From: Shinisaurus crocodilurus
Taxonomy: Eukaryota > Chordata > Lepidosauria > Squamata > Shinisauridae
NCBI GenBank assembly: GCA_021292165.1
Contig: JAHFWL010000231.1
Span: forward strand, 62,001 to 126,000
DNA length: 64,000 bases
Direction: 5' to 3'
Shown here piece by piece: positions 10,738 through 21,570 of this stretch. The notes below the pieces were generated by a model. It was not told the DNA's origin, did no database searches, and was given only the letters and a program-made list of their open reading frames with translations. A program made the translations under genes and the position numbers. Within the stretch, counting starts at the first letter, position 1; the number at the start of each line of letters is the position of its first letter.

Positions 10738-11783
10738 GATGAAAACGAAGTGATAAGAGTCCCAATTGGACAGAATGGTCAGTATCACTTCATCATCTAG
10801 CAGGTGGGGAATTTTTAATGCCCCTCTGCGTAATCCCCACCCTCAAACTCCCTGCAAGCAGAAATCTAGCATGGCAGGGAGGTTTATTTTGAAAGCTGGG
10901 GAGCTTTCAGGAATGGAATCAAACACCTGCAGCTTAATGTAGTACAGCCCGCTCCACCACTTCAGCTCTGCATCACCTGATTCTACTGCAAACCTGCCCG
11001 AGTTTTGAATCCAGAAGATGGGAGTGCGGGGTGGAGACACCTTTGGTTATTACATGATGAGTTCTGTTCGCTTGTAAGCTGTTGGGAGGGGGGGAACTAA
11101 AATCACAATTCTTTCCTTTTCTCTCATTTACCATTATATGTGGGTGAGTGGGCGATAGTGAACAATAAATTAGTCTAGTTAGAGTCGTAGGCGAAGGCTT
11201 TTCCTCGTCAGCTGTGTCAATAAAGTACAGGCATAACATCAGTTTCCCATTACACACATCATTCACGCTCATATATTACTCAGTATAATGGGAAAGGGGG
11301 ACACTAGAAGCTGAAATGAAAAGAGAAATTGAAACACAACCAGCCAGTAACAGCTGAAAGTGGGGTGGGTGGGAAATAAAAATAAAATAAGCAGTGGCAA
11401 CCAAGCCTTTAGTCAGCGTTTCTGGAGATAAGTGGTTTTGTGTCTCAAAAATGTTCTACTCTGATGGAGTTTCTTAGAAGTTAAGATCTTTCTTCTCCTT
11501 TCAGGGAGGGGAAAAAACCTCTTGTCTCATCCCTCTCCCTTTAAAGTTCATCTACTTAAATATCCTTTAACATTCCAGAGATGAAAATAGGGATATCTGT
11601 GTGGGAGTGGGCAGGGCTTAGCTGGTCAGCACAGCATCATGGCCTGTTAGACAGTGGCAAGGACGACACAGTCTTGAACATGCCACGGGGAGAAAGCAAG
11701 AATTAAAAATGCGTGCCAGCAGATGCCTCCAGAGGAGAAAAAACACTGCACTAATATGCAGACTACTTAGCGAGTCACTTAAA

Positions 11784-11785
<2 letters not shown>
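10738..11785. other. No gene or recognised repeat
   Basis: Mixed-composition DNA with chance frames up to 99 codons. No domain seen. Confidence 0.6.
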
Positions 11786-11828
<43 letters not shown>

Positions 11829-11842
11829 CAACAACAACAACA
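11786..11842. repeat. Compound (TAA)n(CAA)n microsatellite
   Basis: About 38 bp of AAT repeats followed by about 18 bp of CAA repeats. It abuts a head-truncated Sauria SINE, whose missing head may have been lost through expansion of this tract. Confidence 0.95.
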
Positions 11843-12036
11843 GGTTCTAGTCCCCGCTCGGCCATGAAACCCACTGGGTGACTTTGGGCCAGTCACTGAC
11901 TCTCAGCCTAACCTACCTCACAGGGTTGTTGTGAGGATAAAATGGAGAGGAGGAGGAGGATTATGTAAGCTGCCTTGGGTTCCTACCAGGAAAAAAGGCG
12001 GGGTATAAATAAAATAAATGAATAAAATAAATAAAC
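11843..12036 (+). mobile_element. Sauria SINE lacking its tRNA head
   Basis: Begins GGTTCTAGTCCCCGCTCGGC at the B-box region and continues through the conserved body to the AAAAAAGGCGGGG motif and an AAAT-rich tail. The first 55 or so bases are absent. Confidence 0.9.
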
Positions 12037-12474
12037 AACAACAACAATAATGCACACTTATGCATTCAGATGCACATATACCATTCAGAAGACATTGGTC
12101 CCATTTTGCAGCCAAGGAACCCTGAGGCATAGCCATCAAACTAGCTGAAGTTCAGTCAGTAAATCCCTAGTAAATCCATAGTAAAACCATCCATAGATGC
12201 TTGAGCTTTCCCCAGGGTCAAATTGGCTTCACTGATTGTTGCATCCAAGAAGTTCCATTCTCAACAAAAGGCAAGGCAAAGGAAGGAAACGGGAGTTGGG
12301 AGGAGGCTTGAAACAACGGATAAATGAAACCCTCCTGAGAGATTTCCCTAATCTTCAAGAAGCTCTTTTGGGTTTTGGGTTCCTTCAACTTTCCCCAAAT
12401 CATTCATTTGATGGAGAATCTTCAAATTTGGTTCAGTTTTTATTTCAGGTGATGCTATACCTCCTGATCAGCCT
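12037..12474. other. No gene or recognised repeat
   Basis: Only frames up to about 83 codons, overlapping on both strands, with no domain. Confidence 0.55.
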
Positions 12475-12815
12475 GCCCATACACTGAGAACCGCACTGGA
12501 TACTCTTCTCAGGGTGTCCCCACTGAACGTGATAAAGCAGGTGGCAACCATGAAGAGAGCCTTCTTGGTGATGATGGTGCCCTGTCTATGGAATGCTTAA
12601 CCCAAGGAGTTCATCTGGCATCTACATTCTAATCCTGTTGGTGACAGGCAATGGCCTTTCTATTTTCCCAGGCTTTTGAAAAAAGCAAACGAGATTTAAA
12701 AGCAAACCATCTGTTTTTGTTTTTGTTTTCCTGGTGTTTCTTTTTGCCTTCTGTAATTTCGTATCTTATTATTGTCTTGACATTTGTAAGCCACTTCGAT
12801 AAATAACTTTGGTAG
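12475..12815 (+). mobile_element. L2-like LINE 3' fragment (decayed)
   Basis: A conceptual reading gives a degraded KRAFLV...PCLWNA motif followed by WHLHSNPV. This matches the L2-type ORF2 C-terminus, which usually reads like RAFSVAAPxLWNSLP. A 3' untranslated stretch follows, with TTGTAAGCCACTTCGATAAA. Stops interrupt it. Confidence 0.55.
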
Positions 12816-13140
12816 GAACTTAACAGGGCTTGGCTCAAGAAATTTTGTTGTCTGAGGTGGAGCAGCAAATGTGACCTCTCCCCACCAGAGTCAAGGTACA
12901 TAATGTCGAAGGCCGGTCAAGTTATTTTGGCGCCTGTGAAGAGAAACACAGTTTTCACCCGTTTCCTTATGTTTTGTTCTGTTTATATACTTTGTGCGAC
13001 TTCTGTGATGTTACCGTGTAACTGAGTAGGCCAGAGGCCTAGCTTTTTTTTTTTTTTTTACCATGCATTTGGCCTAGAACAATTGTGGTTGTCATGGTTA
13101 CGGTGGCTTATGGCTGGAGGCTTCAGGCTGAATTTAAAAT
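12816..13140. other. No gene; unclassified
   Basis: A T14 run is near 13,046. Nothing else recognised. Confidence 0.5.
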
Positions 13141-13148
13141 GTCTAGAC

Positions 13149-13283
13149 CAGAGTTCTCCAACCTTGGGTCCCCAGATGTTTTTGGCCTACAACTCCCAGC
13201 ATGCCCCAGCCAGCTACGCTGGCTGGGGCATGCTGGGAGTTGTAGGCCAAAAACATCTGGGGACCCAAGGTTGGAGAACACTG
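13149..13283. mobile_element. Palindromic hAT-like MITE, 135 bp, complete
   Basis: Same element as 2,979-3,113 and the same length, with ends CAGAGTTCTCC and GGAGAACACTG. The flanks GTCTAGAC (13,141-13,148) and GTCTAGGG (13,284-13,291) match at six of eight bases, supporting an 8-bp hAT target duplication. The central spacer is inverted relative to the first copy. Confidence 0.88.
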
Positions 13284-13291
13284 GTCTAGGG

Positions 13292-14034
13292 AGAGTAGAT
13301 GCCTTTATTTGGAGTGGTCAACACAGCAGGCGATTGGCAGGTAGGAGCTCCATAAGGAACATGGACATGTTGGCCAGAAGATCTGCAGTGGTGGTGACTC
13401 AGTTAGGGACAGTTAATTGGTGATATGGCAGTGGGAGTTAATGGCTGATGGGAGCAGTTCTCAGAGCTGGGAAAAGAGGAAGCCAGTCTTAGGGAACTCT
13501 TCTAAACAGATGACTATGTATAGTAGGAGGCCATGCCCTGAGGCTGTGGTGAAACATGAATCAGACAGCAGCAGAGCCTAGGGTCAGGCTCTGTGTGTCT
13601 ATAAATCCCTTAAATAACCCTCTTCATTTTGGTTACCTTATCTCTTGTGGTGGTGTCAATTCCATGTCTATACCTTAGTTAGTAGGCTACTGAGGTATGC
13701 AAGGTACAGAGGGTTTATTTAGGTGCAGCAACTTTGAGGTTAAAAGATTGTGGCAGGGAGTTCCATAGACCCAAGTCTCAAAGTGTTAAAAAGAAAAAAA
13801 GCAGCAGAAAAACCTATGTGGGTTTGCTGTTGTTTTTCCATATCTGGGGACATAGGCGGGATACCCCACAGGTTGTTACTCCACATTTGCTGTTAGCAGC
13901 AGGATCACCGGCAGGTTTCCTTGCCAGTACCTGAGGTAGAATATCCCACGAGAGCCATTTACCCTCCCTGGCAGTAAAATAATAATAATAATGTAATACT
14001 AATTAATATTAAATAACTAACCATTTGCTGTCCT
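13292..14034. other. No gene or recognised repeat
   Basis: Mixed-composition DNA. A 112-codon frame starting at 13,085 owes its first half to the MITE. A short (TAA)n is near 13,977. Confidence 0.55.
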
Positions 14035-14477
14035 CTGGGATGGGTGACACTGCAGAACTCAACCTGCTTGCACTCAGTGGACTCTGGCGCACCTCACTGA
14101 CTCGAGAACCGAAAGTGGACTGAGTTGGGTTTTTCTTTGCAGCTTCCGATTTTAAATCAGGCCACGATTTGTGCATTATTTTTTTTAAAGGCAGGGAAAT
14201 TTGCACAAAATACTGCAGCAATTTATGCAAATTGTGCTAATTGTGGCCATATTTTATGCAAACTGCAGCCATATTTTTGCACAAATTTCTCTGCCTTTAA
14301 AAACAAAATACTCAAATCATGGTCCGCTTTAAAAGCGGAAGACCACGTGCTGGCTCAACTTTTGTCAGAGCGAGTTGGCGCGAGCACTGGGTAGACAGGT
14401 CAGAATCTGATGGGGGGGGGGAGCCAGGCCAATTCACCATATTTTGACCCGTCAAGCAGATTCCTTGCACATCGCTA
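14035..14477. mobile_element. Fold-back hAT-like element (related to 6,613 and 47,602)
   Basis: The right end CACATCGCTA at 14,477 and the preceding block CAGAATCTGATGG resemble the other fold-back copies. The interior contains AAATTTGCACAAAATACTGC and its near complement TTTTTGCACAAATTTCTCTG around a centre at about 14,240. The left end is diverged. Confidence 0.55.
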
Positions 14478-14530
14478 TGACCATGACACCTTCCTCACTC
14501 TGACTAATGGTAGGACTGGCCCTGTGAACC

Positions 14531-14600
14531 TAGGGATGTGCACAGTTCTCTGAGAAGTTTTGCTAGTTTTATTAAAGTTCTTTTGGCTTGCTCAGATGAA
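14531..14600 (+). mobile_element. Left terminus of a TAGGGATG hAT-like element
   Basis: TAGGGATGTGCACAGTTCTC is a canonical left end of the family. No matching right end is clear downstream. Confidence 0.45.
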
Positions 14601-15089
14601 TCAGATGAGGATGGACCCCCAAATTCTTTACATATTTTTGTTTAGGAGGAATTTCAATATAGGACTTGAATCTGTGAGGATTTGTCAATAGCTGTGTGTA
14701 TTAGAATCATGCCTTCACAGAACAAGAAAACACTAAATAGTGCTGAGGGGAAAAAAAATACTAGGATGATAAAATGAATGATCCTCTTCTGGAGGCATGC
14801 ATGATGGAAATGAGTTACTGTAAGGTGTGAGCCTGATTACTCAAGTTTTCCAACTTTCGAGCTCTGAAATTTTAAAGGGAATTTCCAGTACTGTGTTTAC
14901 TTGCAATGTGCTGAAGAGGACAGGAGGTTAGAGAGGGGTTTAATTTCATGTTGGAATGAATCTTAATAATAATATATATATATAAAAAATAGGGCAGCAT
15001 CTTCCTTGATTTCCTAATGGTTTTGGAAGAAGGTGTAGTGATTGCATAATAGCCTGTCAAATGGGCGACTGATTAGTTTAGTCAATTTG
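14601..15089. other. No gene or recognised repeat
   Basis: AT-rich DNA with a short (AT)n near 14,975. Nothing recognised. Confidence 0.5.
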
Positions 15090-15410
15090 GCATAAATTTC
15101 AGCTATTATTTGCAACAAAAAGATGTGGAAGATGAATAGCGCAGCTCCCTTTATCATGCACACTCATCAAACCAGCCACCCAATGAATCCCCCTCTTTCT
15201 TTTGCTCCCCCAATAACCTATCAGGGAGTGGGGCAGTGAGAAAAAGGAAAATCTAAAAATCAATGCTTAATTAATTATCCCATCTGATTTCTTCTGTTCC
15301 CCAATTGGAGGAATCTGAAAGAGGCCATTCTCATCTGCATGCTTAAAAGCGAGATGAAGAGGCTCATCAACAACCCCTAGGCAAGTGTTTTGTTTTCATT
15401 CCACCATTGG
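15090..15410. other. Repeat-free block; conserved non-coding candidate
   Basis: No repeat motif or microsatellite is present. It contains homeodomain-like sites such as CTTAATTAATTATCCC. Conservation cannot be judged from one sequence. Confidence 0.25.
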
Positions 15411-16113
15411 ATATAGAAAGAAATCATTTCAGATAGGCTAGCCCTCTTTTCTCAAAGACATACACTGCTGCAATTACAGATGGGTTGGTTTTGAAACAAA
15501 AATCACCAGCAGGAGAGAGAAGAGCCCTCCATATCTTTGGGGAAGCTATATAATAGGCATCTGGTATGTAGCATGGTTTCCCAAGCCATTTTTGAGAAAT
15601 CTCCTTGTGCTGCCTCACTTTCTCTTCTTTCAAAATCAACATCTCAAAGCCAGCGCTGAAAAAAAAGATACGTTCCCACTCACAAAAGTTTTCTCTTGTG
15701 AATATTGAGGTTGAATCGTCTCCAAATATTGGCCAGGATTCAAAGATCCACATGCCTATGGGAACATGGACATTGTTTTTCCTGAATAACAGCCCTCCAA
15801 CATGACCAGATTTAATCAAAATTGGACTTCAAGGTCAGTATGTGATGTGGGTCTGCTGTTCAATGAAATGAAGTCCAAAGTCCTACTGGATTGTCAACAA
15901 CATCCTTAGGCCATTTCTCACATAGAAAGTGAAGTACAGTCTATAGGGGGGTGGAGGTGGGGTGCAGTCTCCAAAAATCAGTGTTTGAGTAAAGCAACAA
16001 TGCTTGTCATAACTTCTTTGAACCAGAGCGGGTGATAGACAAAAGGGAACTTGTTTTCCTCCTCCACTACTTTCTTCTTGTAACTACTCTTTGATGTAGT
16101 TACATGAAGTTAC
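15411..16113. other. No gene supported; holds a 131-codon open frame without domain
   Basis: The longest minus-strand frame (15,424-15,819) has ordinary amino-acid composition but no family I recognise, no splice-site context I can support, and an overlapping opposite frame. I treat it as chance or as a fragment of an unknown repeat. Confidence 0.45.
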
Positions 16114-16305
16114 AGTGGCCATGAAGCTCACTGGGTGACTTTGGGCCAGTCACTGACTCTCAGCCTAACCTACCTCACAGGGTTGTTGTGAGGATAAAAT
16201 GGAGAGGAGGAGGAGGAGGAGGATTATGTAACCCGCCTTGAGTTCCTTGCAGGAAAAAAGGCGGGATAGAAATATAATAAATATATGAATGAATGAATGA
16301 ATGAA
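16114..16305 (+). mobile_element. Sauria SINE lacking its tRNA head
   Basis: Begins within the body at GGCCATGAAGCTCACTGGGT. It continues through the expanded GGAGGAGGAGGAGGA tract and the AAAAAAGGCGGG motif to an (ATGA)n-modified tail. Confidence 0.9.
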
Positions 16306-16799
16306 GATTACAACTGTTAGGCTTTTCTTCCTCCCTCCCTCCTTGTTCATCCATAGTAAGTGTTCCTTTGTTTGAACAGTGCAACCATAATGGCTACACT
16401 CAACTTTTCTTTCATAAACTACATGTTTTCCCAGGAGCTGTGAACTCCCAATACAGTGCTGCTGTCTGCTCTTAAAGTAGCACTGTGTATGTATGTGTGT
16501 GTATGCTTCTTTCTACAGCATCTGCCTTGCACCAGCTACATGCTGAAACTATGCTGCTATAACTTACCAAACAAATATAACTCTATCCATCAGCAGATTT
16601 GCAGCTTTCGGGTACTTGTGGATCCCGCCCTGCTCCTGTCTGCTTAGGTAGCAGCAGCAGCTTGGAGTGCCTTTTGCCAACTTCATCTGATCTGCAGATA
16701 TGTCCTTTCCTAGAGAAATCAGACTTGGCCACCCTGTCACTGTCAAAAAGGCATGAGGTTCAAATACAAGTCGGCCATACCCACCAGGACATCACCTAC
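16306..16799. other. No gene or recognised repeat
   Basis: Short overlapping frames on both strands and nothing recognised. Confidence 0.5.
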
Positions 16800-17095
16800 T
16801 TCAGTAGTGGCCCTGCACCTCTGCAATGAGCTTTGATCAGGGGTTCCTCAGGCCCGTCCTTTGCAGGTCTTCAGGAAAGGTCTGAAGAGCCATGTGTTTT
16901 CATTGGCCTTTCGTTAATTTTGGGGCTGCCGGTTTTGTTTATAAGAACTGCTTTTATTGATTTTTACTGGGTTTTTTTTATTTTTTTTAATTATAATTAA
17001 CTTGTTTGTTTTAATCTTGTATGCCTAATTGGGAGGGCCCCACTTCTCACACTGAACTGAAAGGCATCCTAAAAATAAATTTTAAAAAAAAATAA
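16800..17095 (+). mobile_element. L2-like LINE 3' end
   Basis: A degraded coding remnant reads FRKGLKSHVFSLAF, like the extreme C-terminus of L2-type ORF2 proteins. A T-rich 3' untranslated region follows, then AAAGGCATCCTAAAAATAAA and an A-rich tail. Confidence 0.5.
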
Positions 17096-17280
17096 ACTCA
17101 TGGACTAACCCATTAGGTGGTTGGTATAGCACTGCCATAGTGTTAACACAAGATCCCCCAAATGAAGGGTGTGCTTTTTAAGGGATTAGAGATTTTCTGG
17201 GAAACTCACCCCCTCCCCTTTTTTGGCTCAGCTTCAGGGGCCCTCTCCAAAGTCTTGAAAGGACTATTGTGTGATGAACT

Positions 17281-17862
17281 GGACCTTTCTTTCACATCTA
17301 CTATTTCACATTTCTGCTATCCCGCCCTTTTAATCAAATCCATTCCTGTCTTTCTCTAACTCTATCGTTTTTACCATCCCCTCCCAACTTTTCCACCTTT
17401 CCACCTCTTTCTACCTTCATCCCACAATTGCCATCACCTCAGTGATCCCAGCATAAGAAAGATCTTGAAGTTCATGTTGTTCGTATGCTTGCAGAATGGG
17501 AAAAGAATATACTCTGATGACTCGGAAATCATTGGGTGTTGGGATCAACTGATGGTGTCCTCTAGCATTCCTGTGTGTACTATTAGCCATAAGAGATAAA
17601 TAAGGCCCTCCAAATCCAGATGCTGGGGACAAGTGACAAAGGACCATTGCTATGTTTCTAAGCTTCTCAGGGGCATTGGCAGCCCATGCTTGGAAGGGAA
17701 TACTGGATGAGATAAAGCTTCGGTCTGATCCAGCAAGTCTCATCTTACCAATCATTTTTTGCATGTGGATTTGGCCAATTATTTATGCTTGGATTTTGTC
17801 AGGAGTACTTGTACGTTTATTTATTTAAATTTACTAGGGACCTGTACCCAAAAACCAGTATC
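17281..17862. repeat. First copy of a local direct duplication (segments A-B-C)
   Basis: Segment A (17,281-17,490) recurs at 17,863-18,084, segment B (17,500-17,814) recurs at 18,807-19,122, and segment C (17,815-17,862) recurs at about 19,776-19,820. The order is the same. Here the three segments are essentially contiguous. B ends in GGTCTGATCCAGCAAG, which resembles the 3' end of a widespread reptile interspersed repeat (compare 36,380-36,640), so B itself may be an old transposable element. Confidence 0.75.
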
Positions 17863-18084
17863 TGGGCCTTTCTTTCACATCTACCACGTTCTGCTATTGC
17901 CCCAAATTTCCTCAAATCCTCAAATCCATCCCTGTATTTTTTCTAACTTCATCATTCTTAACATCCCCTCCCAACGTTTCCTCCGAGTCCTTTTCACCTC
18001 TTTCTACCTTCATCCCACAATTGCCAGCACCTCAGTGACACCAGCGTAAAAAAGATCTCGAAGTTCATGTCGTTAGTGTGCTTT

Positions 18085-18806
18085 GAGCTCTCTTTTGCTC
18101 TCTCTCGCTCTCTCCTTCTCTCTGGGAGTGAGCAAGGGACACGGAAAGTAGTGACTAATATCAGAGCCATGAGTGCCGTGATGTTTTATTCATAAACCCT
18201 GTCCCTCCAGTGAAATTAAAAGCAAAGCAAAGGGTCGGATCTCTGAGCCCTCTTTCCTAGAGCCTGTAAACCAATAAAGGGCTTTATATTAGCTATCGAT
18301 ATCTATCTCTGACTTGGCTTAATAACATCTTATTCCCTGTTTTCACCAACCATCAATAATATTTCTGCCTGCCCGCTCAGGTCCCCATCTCGGCGTGCAA
18401 TTGCATTATAAAGGTCTATCAGTCCAATTTGCTTCACATTCTTATTTTTGGAAAAGGCTGACTGGCTTTTGTAATGAGAGCAGCTGCCAAGAAATCTTGA
18501 CAGAATTTGTGGCCCATCTGGCTTATAATCTCCATTCAATATCTCATGAGCCTAAATTCCCCCGACCAACTGATAAGTCTCAGCGTAGAGATAAGCAGAG
18601 GCCGTAATCTACAGTGTGATTTCTCATTAAGGACAGGAACACCTCGGCTAGGCTCTCATATCCTGGATATCATGGTGGAGTTTTTTTTCCCTTTTAATAA
18701 GGTCCAAACTGAATATATATATTCTTTTTTTAAGAGATGACAACACACGAAACATGAAATGGCCCAAGTATTTGGCCTGGCTTGTGTCACAGTAGCTGCT
18801 TCATTG
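18085..18806. other. Unique block between duplicated segments; conserved non-coding candidate
   Basis: After a TCTC-rich start it is repeat-free. It contains E-box (CAGCTG) and TAAT-type words, for example near 18,480. It lacks terminal inverted repeats, so it looks like native sequence rather than a transposon. Function unknown. Confidence 0.3.
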
Positions 18807-19122
18807 GAAAAACACTATGCTCTGCTGACTTGGAAATCATTGGGTGTTGGGATCAATTTATGGTGCTCTGTAGCACACCTGTGCATACTATTAGCCATAA
18901 AATATAAATTGGGTCCTCCAAATTCAGATGCTGGGGACAAATGACAAAGGGACATTGATACATTTGTAAACTTCTCATGGACATTGGCTGCCCATGCTTG
19001 GAAAGAGAATACTGGATGAGATAAAGCTTTGGTCTGATCCAGCAAGTCTCATTTTACCAATCTTCTTTGCCTATGGATTTGGCCAATGCATTATGCTTGG
19101 ATTTTGTCAGGGGTACTTGTAC

Positions 19123-19775
19123 ATGGGCAGTGCAATCCATTCCAATGTGGCTGCCCATAACTCTCTAAACTCAGAGAAGTACAGGCATCCAATGGAGGCT
19201 GGGAGTAATGCAGAGGCAAAGGTCACTTCATGCTCCTCCCGCCCTGCGAAAGACTTAGTCAGCTGATTTCAGCCATCTAAGTCTTTTATTTATTTATTTA
19301 ATACATTTTTATACCGCCCAATAGCCGAAGCTCTCTGGGCGGTTTACAACAGTTAAAACCATAAAATACAATATAAAATAAATATAAAATTTAAAACCAC
19401 AGATTAAAAACAAACAGCAGAGCTAGCAGCAGCAGCAGTTATATTAACAGAGTTAAAAACAACTACAAGATTAAAATGATTAAGATGATTTTTACTCCGG
19501 CTTGCAAGGAGGAGAGGCTGAAGCACAGCCAGGATACAACATATCATGGCAGAGCCTGACTCCTCCCTTCCCTGGCTCTGATGTTGGTCTTCCCACCTCG
19601 GAGCTGCAGCTGGCGCAGTTCTTTCCATGCCGGCTGTGAGGGTGGAGGGAGGGCACTCCACAGTTGGACTCCAAGCGCCAACCTCAGAGCATGTTTCCAA
19701 GGTTAGAGCTGGGACTCCAACTTCTCCTGTGGCCATCTAGACTCTCTCTAGCAGCCATAGGACTGTGTACCCTTA
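19123..19775 (+). mobile_element. hAT-like repeat R1 carrying an internal L2 tail
   Basis: The left part (19,123-19,265) and right part (about 19,488-19,775) match the continuous R1 copy at 44,690-45,120. Between them is a minus-strand L2-like tail. The right end, read in complement, is TAAGGGTACACAGTCC and resembles the left end TAAGGGCACAATGC of the other copy, so the ends are inverted repeats of hAT type. It interrupts segment B'/C' of the local duplication. No transposase. Confidence 0.6.
19284..19420 (-). mobile_element. L2-like LINE 3' tail nested in R1
   Basis: TTATTTATTTATTTAATACA then TTTTTATACCGCCCAATAGC and CTCTGGGCGGTTTACAA. This is the reverse-oriented 3' end of an L2-group LINE (in sense orientation GTAAACCGCCCAGAGAGCTT with an AAAT tail). 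Confidence 0.7.
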
Positions 19776-19820
19776 CTTATTTAAACTTACTAAGGACCTG
19801 TAGCCAAAGATCGAGCTGGT

Positions 19821-20270
19821 ACATCAATTGGTGAAATGCAGCCTGCTCCAACACTCATTTCACCTTGCTGCACCTGTGCTTTCTGTCCTACCTATTGACA
19901 GACATCATACCTGTCCACCCTCCCTTTCATGCCAACAGCACAAGTCGCTGTTCTTTTTGTCCCTAGGGCTCTCTATACACATTTCCCTACATTCTTTCTC
20001 CTTGGCCACCCCATGTTCTCAAAGCCCCGTTAAATATTATATGCAGTTCTTATACCACTTTAGAAATGTTCTCAGTCCTGATCTACATATGGTTGGCCAA
20101 GAAAGTGGTGCCTTTTGGATCAACATGCCCAATTGTTCATTCTTTGTCTATATTTCAGTTTATGACACCATATCTCCCTTGCATATTGCAATCATAGAGT
20201 AAAATGTGATACGTATGTTCAGGACACAATTTAACATTTCACCTTCAAGTACAATGTCCACCTTCCATGA
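19821..20270. other. No gene or recognised repeat
   Basis: A 124-codon frame (19,828-20,202) starts near segment C' and has no domain; treated as chance. Confidence 0.5.
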
Positions 20271-20388
20271 CCCGGTGCCTTCCAGATGTTTTGGATTACA
20301 ACCCCCATCAGCAGCAGCCAGCATGGTTGATGATCATGAGTTGTAGTCCAAACATCTGGAGGGCGCAAGGTTTGGGAAGGCTGGCTGC
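20271..20388. mobile_element. Diverged palindromic hAT-like MITE
   Basis: CCAGATGTTTTGGATTACAA on the left and GAGTTGTAGTCCAAACATCT on the right form a hairpin, with CAGCCAGCATGG near the centre. It shares wording (CCAGATGTTTTGG, CTACAACTCCCA) with the 135-bp palindromic family but is a separate, older type. Confidence 0.65.
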
Positions 20389-21380
20389 ACTAAATCCATT
20401 TTCAAGTTCCAGGGGAATGCACAATATATATTCCTCTTGAAGGTTGAATATCAGAATGAAATTCAGTTTGCATATTCAGAATATAATTCTACTTTTCATT
20501 TTCAAACAACATCTCAACTTCCATTCCCATTTTTGGTGAGAGTAGAGAAAATATACAAACTGTATTGCATTTGCAATGCAGTTTCTGAAGAAAGGTCTCT
20601 CAAACATTTCTTACTGAAGAGTACTTGAGACAGCCTTTCTATGGCATCTTTTCCCCTTCTGTGTCTAAAGTGTGTAGTTCTCCTCTCTATCTGATTCTTC
20701 AGCATGGCATGGAAGATTTCCCACTTATTTCCTTAAAATGACAGACATGCTTTTTACAGCCTTGCTCTCTTAAAGGAACAGGTGTGCCTTTTAGAGTCTT
20801 GCTTTCTTGAGGATGCTACTGGGACACATCATGTGTGATGCCTAAATTGGAAAACAAGCATCTAGAAGACATATTATCCTGCCTGCACCAGGCATGGTGG
20901 GCCCAAGGCATCTAAGCATTGTATCCCAACATCCCCTTGGATGGGGCATCCTAAAAATGGTGCATATCCTTACACAACTGCTTGTGTGGCTTGAGTAGTG
21001 AGAGACTAGCTAGCCTTGGTCGCAGGGAAGCATCAGCTCATTAGAATGTTAGCTCACTAACTCATTAGCACTCTCCTCATTAACTACTTGGCTCCATTTA
21101 GCACTCTGCTCATCTTCCTGCTTTGCCCTCTTGTGATTCTCTTTCTCTGGCAGCAGAGCCAGTGGAATTGAGTTTATTAGAGACAGCAAAAGGTCAGGGA
21201 GTGTGAACATGCTCTCACATTCCCCAGCCACAAACATGCAATTTCTTAGCAGCCCCTTTTATCTGCAGTCCCAAAGGGAACAGTGACCCAAAATTTATCA
21301 ACTAAGTCCAGCATTTTATCAATGGAGTGACACTTCCTCACTTTCCTCACTTGCTTTTCATGTTGTTGTGTTGCTTTAAA
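20389..21380. other. No gene or recognised repeat
   Basis: Mixed-composition DNA, frames under 65 codons. Confidence 0.55.
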
Positions 21381-21431
<51 letters not shown>

Positions 21432-21475
21432 CAACATCATCGTCGTCATCATCATCATCATCATCATCATCTGCA
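21381..21475. repeat. Compound (ATT)n(CAT)n microsatellite
   Basis: About 50 bp of ATT repeats followed by about 40 bp of CAT/CGT repeats. Poly-Ile, poly-Tyr, poly-His and poly-Met frames here are artefacts. Confidence 0.97.
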
Positions 21476-21479
21476 TCAT

Positions 21480-21570
21480 AATCTGCATCAGCATCAGCAT
21501 TGTTATTCTTATTGTAAACTGCCTTGTAAGGGTGAGTCTTTACAGGTGGGATAGAAATAAAATAAAATGC
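21480..21570 (+). mobile_element. Short L2-like LINE 3' tail
   Basis: TTATTGTAAACTGCCTTGTA, then GGTGGGATAGAAATAAAATA, as in L2-group 3' ends. Confidence 0.5.

Larger units (their letters stand above)
17863..19820. repeat. Second copy of the duplication, expanded by two inserts
   Basis: A' (17,863-18,084), B' (18,807-19,122) and C' (about 19,776-19,820) match the first copy in order. They are separated by 722 bp of apparently unique DNA and by 653 bp of R1 repeat. The intact B-C junction near 17,814 acts as the empty-site allele for the R1 insertion. Independent insertions of one long repeat are an alternative explanation. Confidence 0.65.

Noticed and set aside
11786..11842. CRISPR-like or tandem-spacer array
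   Set aside because: Simple trinucleotide repeats without spacers. No CRISPR array is present anywhere in the window.
15424..15819. 131-codon minus-strand open frame
   Set aside because: No recognisable domain, no supporting splice or start context, and an overlapping opposite frame. Length alone is not convincing in a 64-kb window.
21246..21554. Poly-Ile, poly-Tyr and poly-His frames
   Set aside because: Translation of an (ATT)n(CAT)n microsatellite on either strand.
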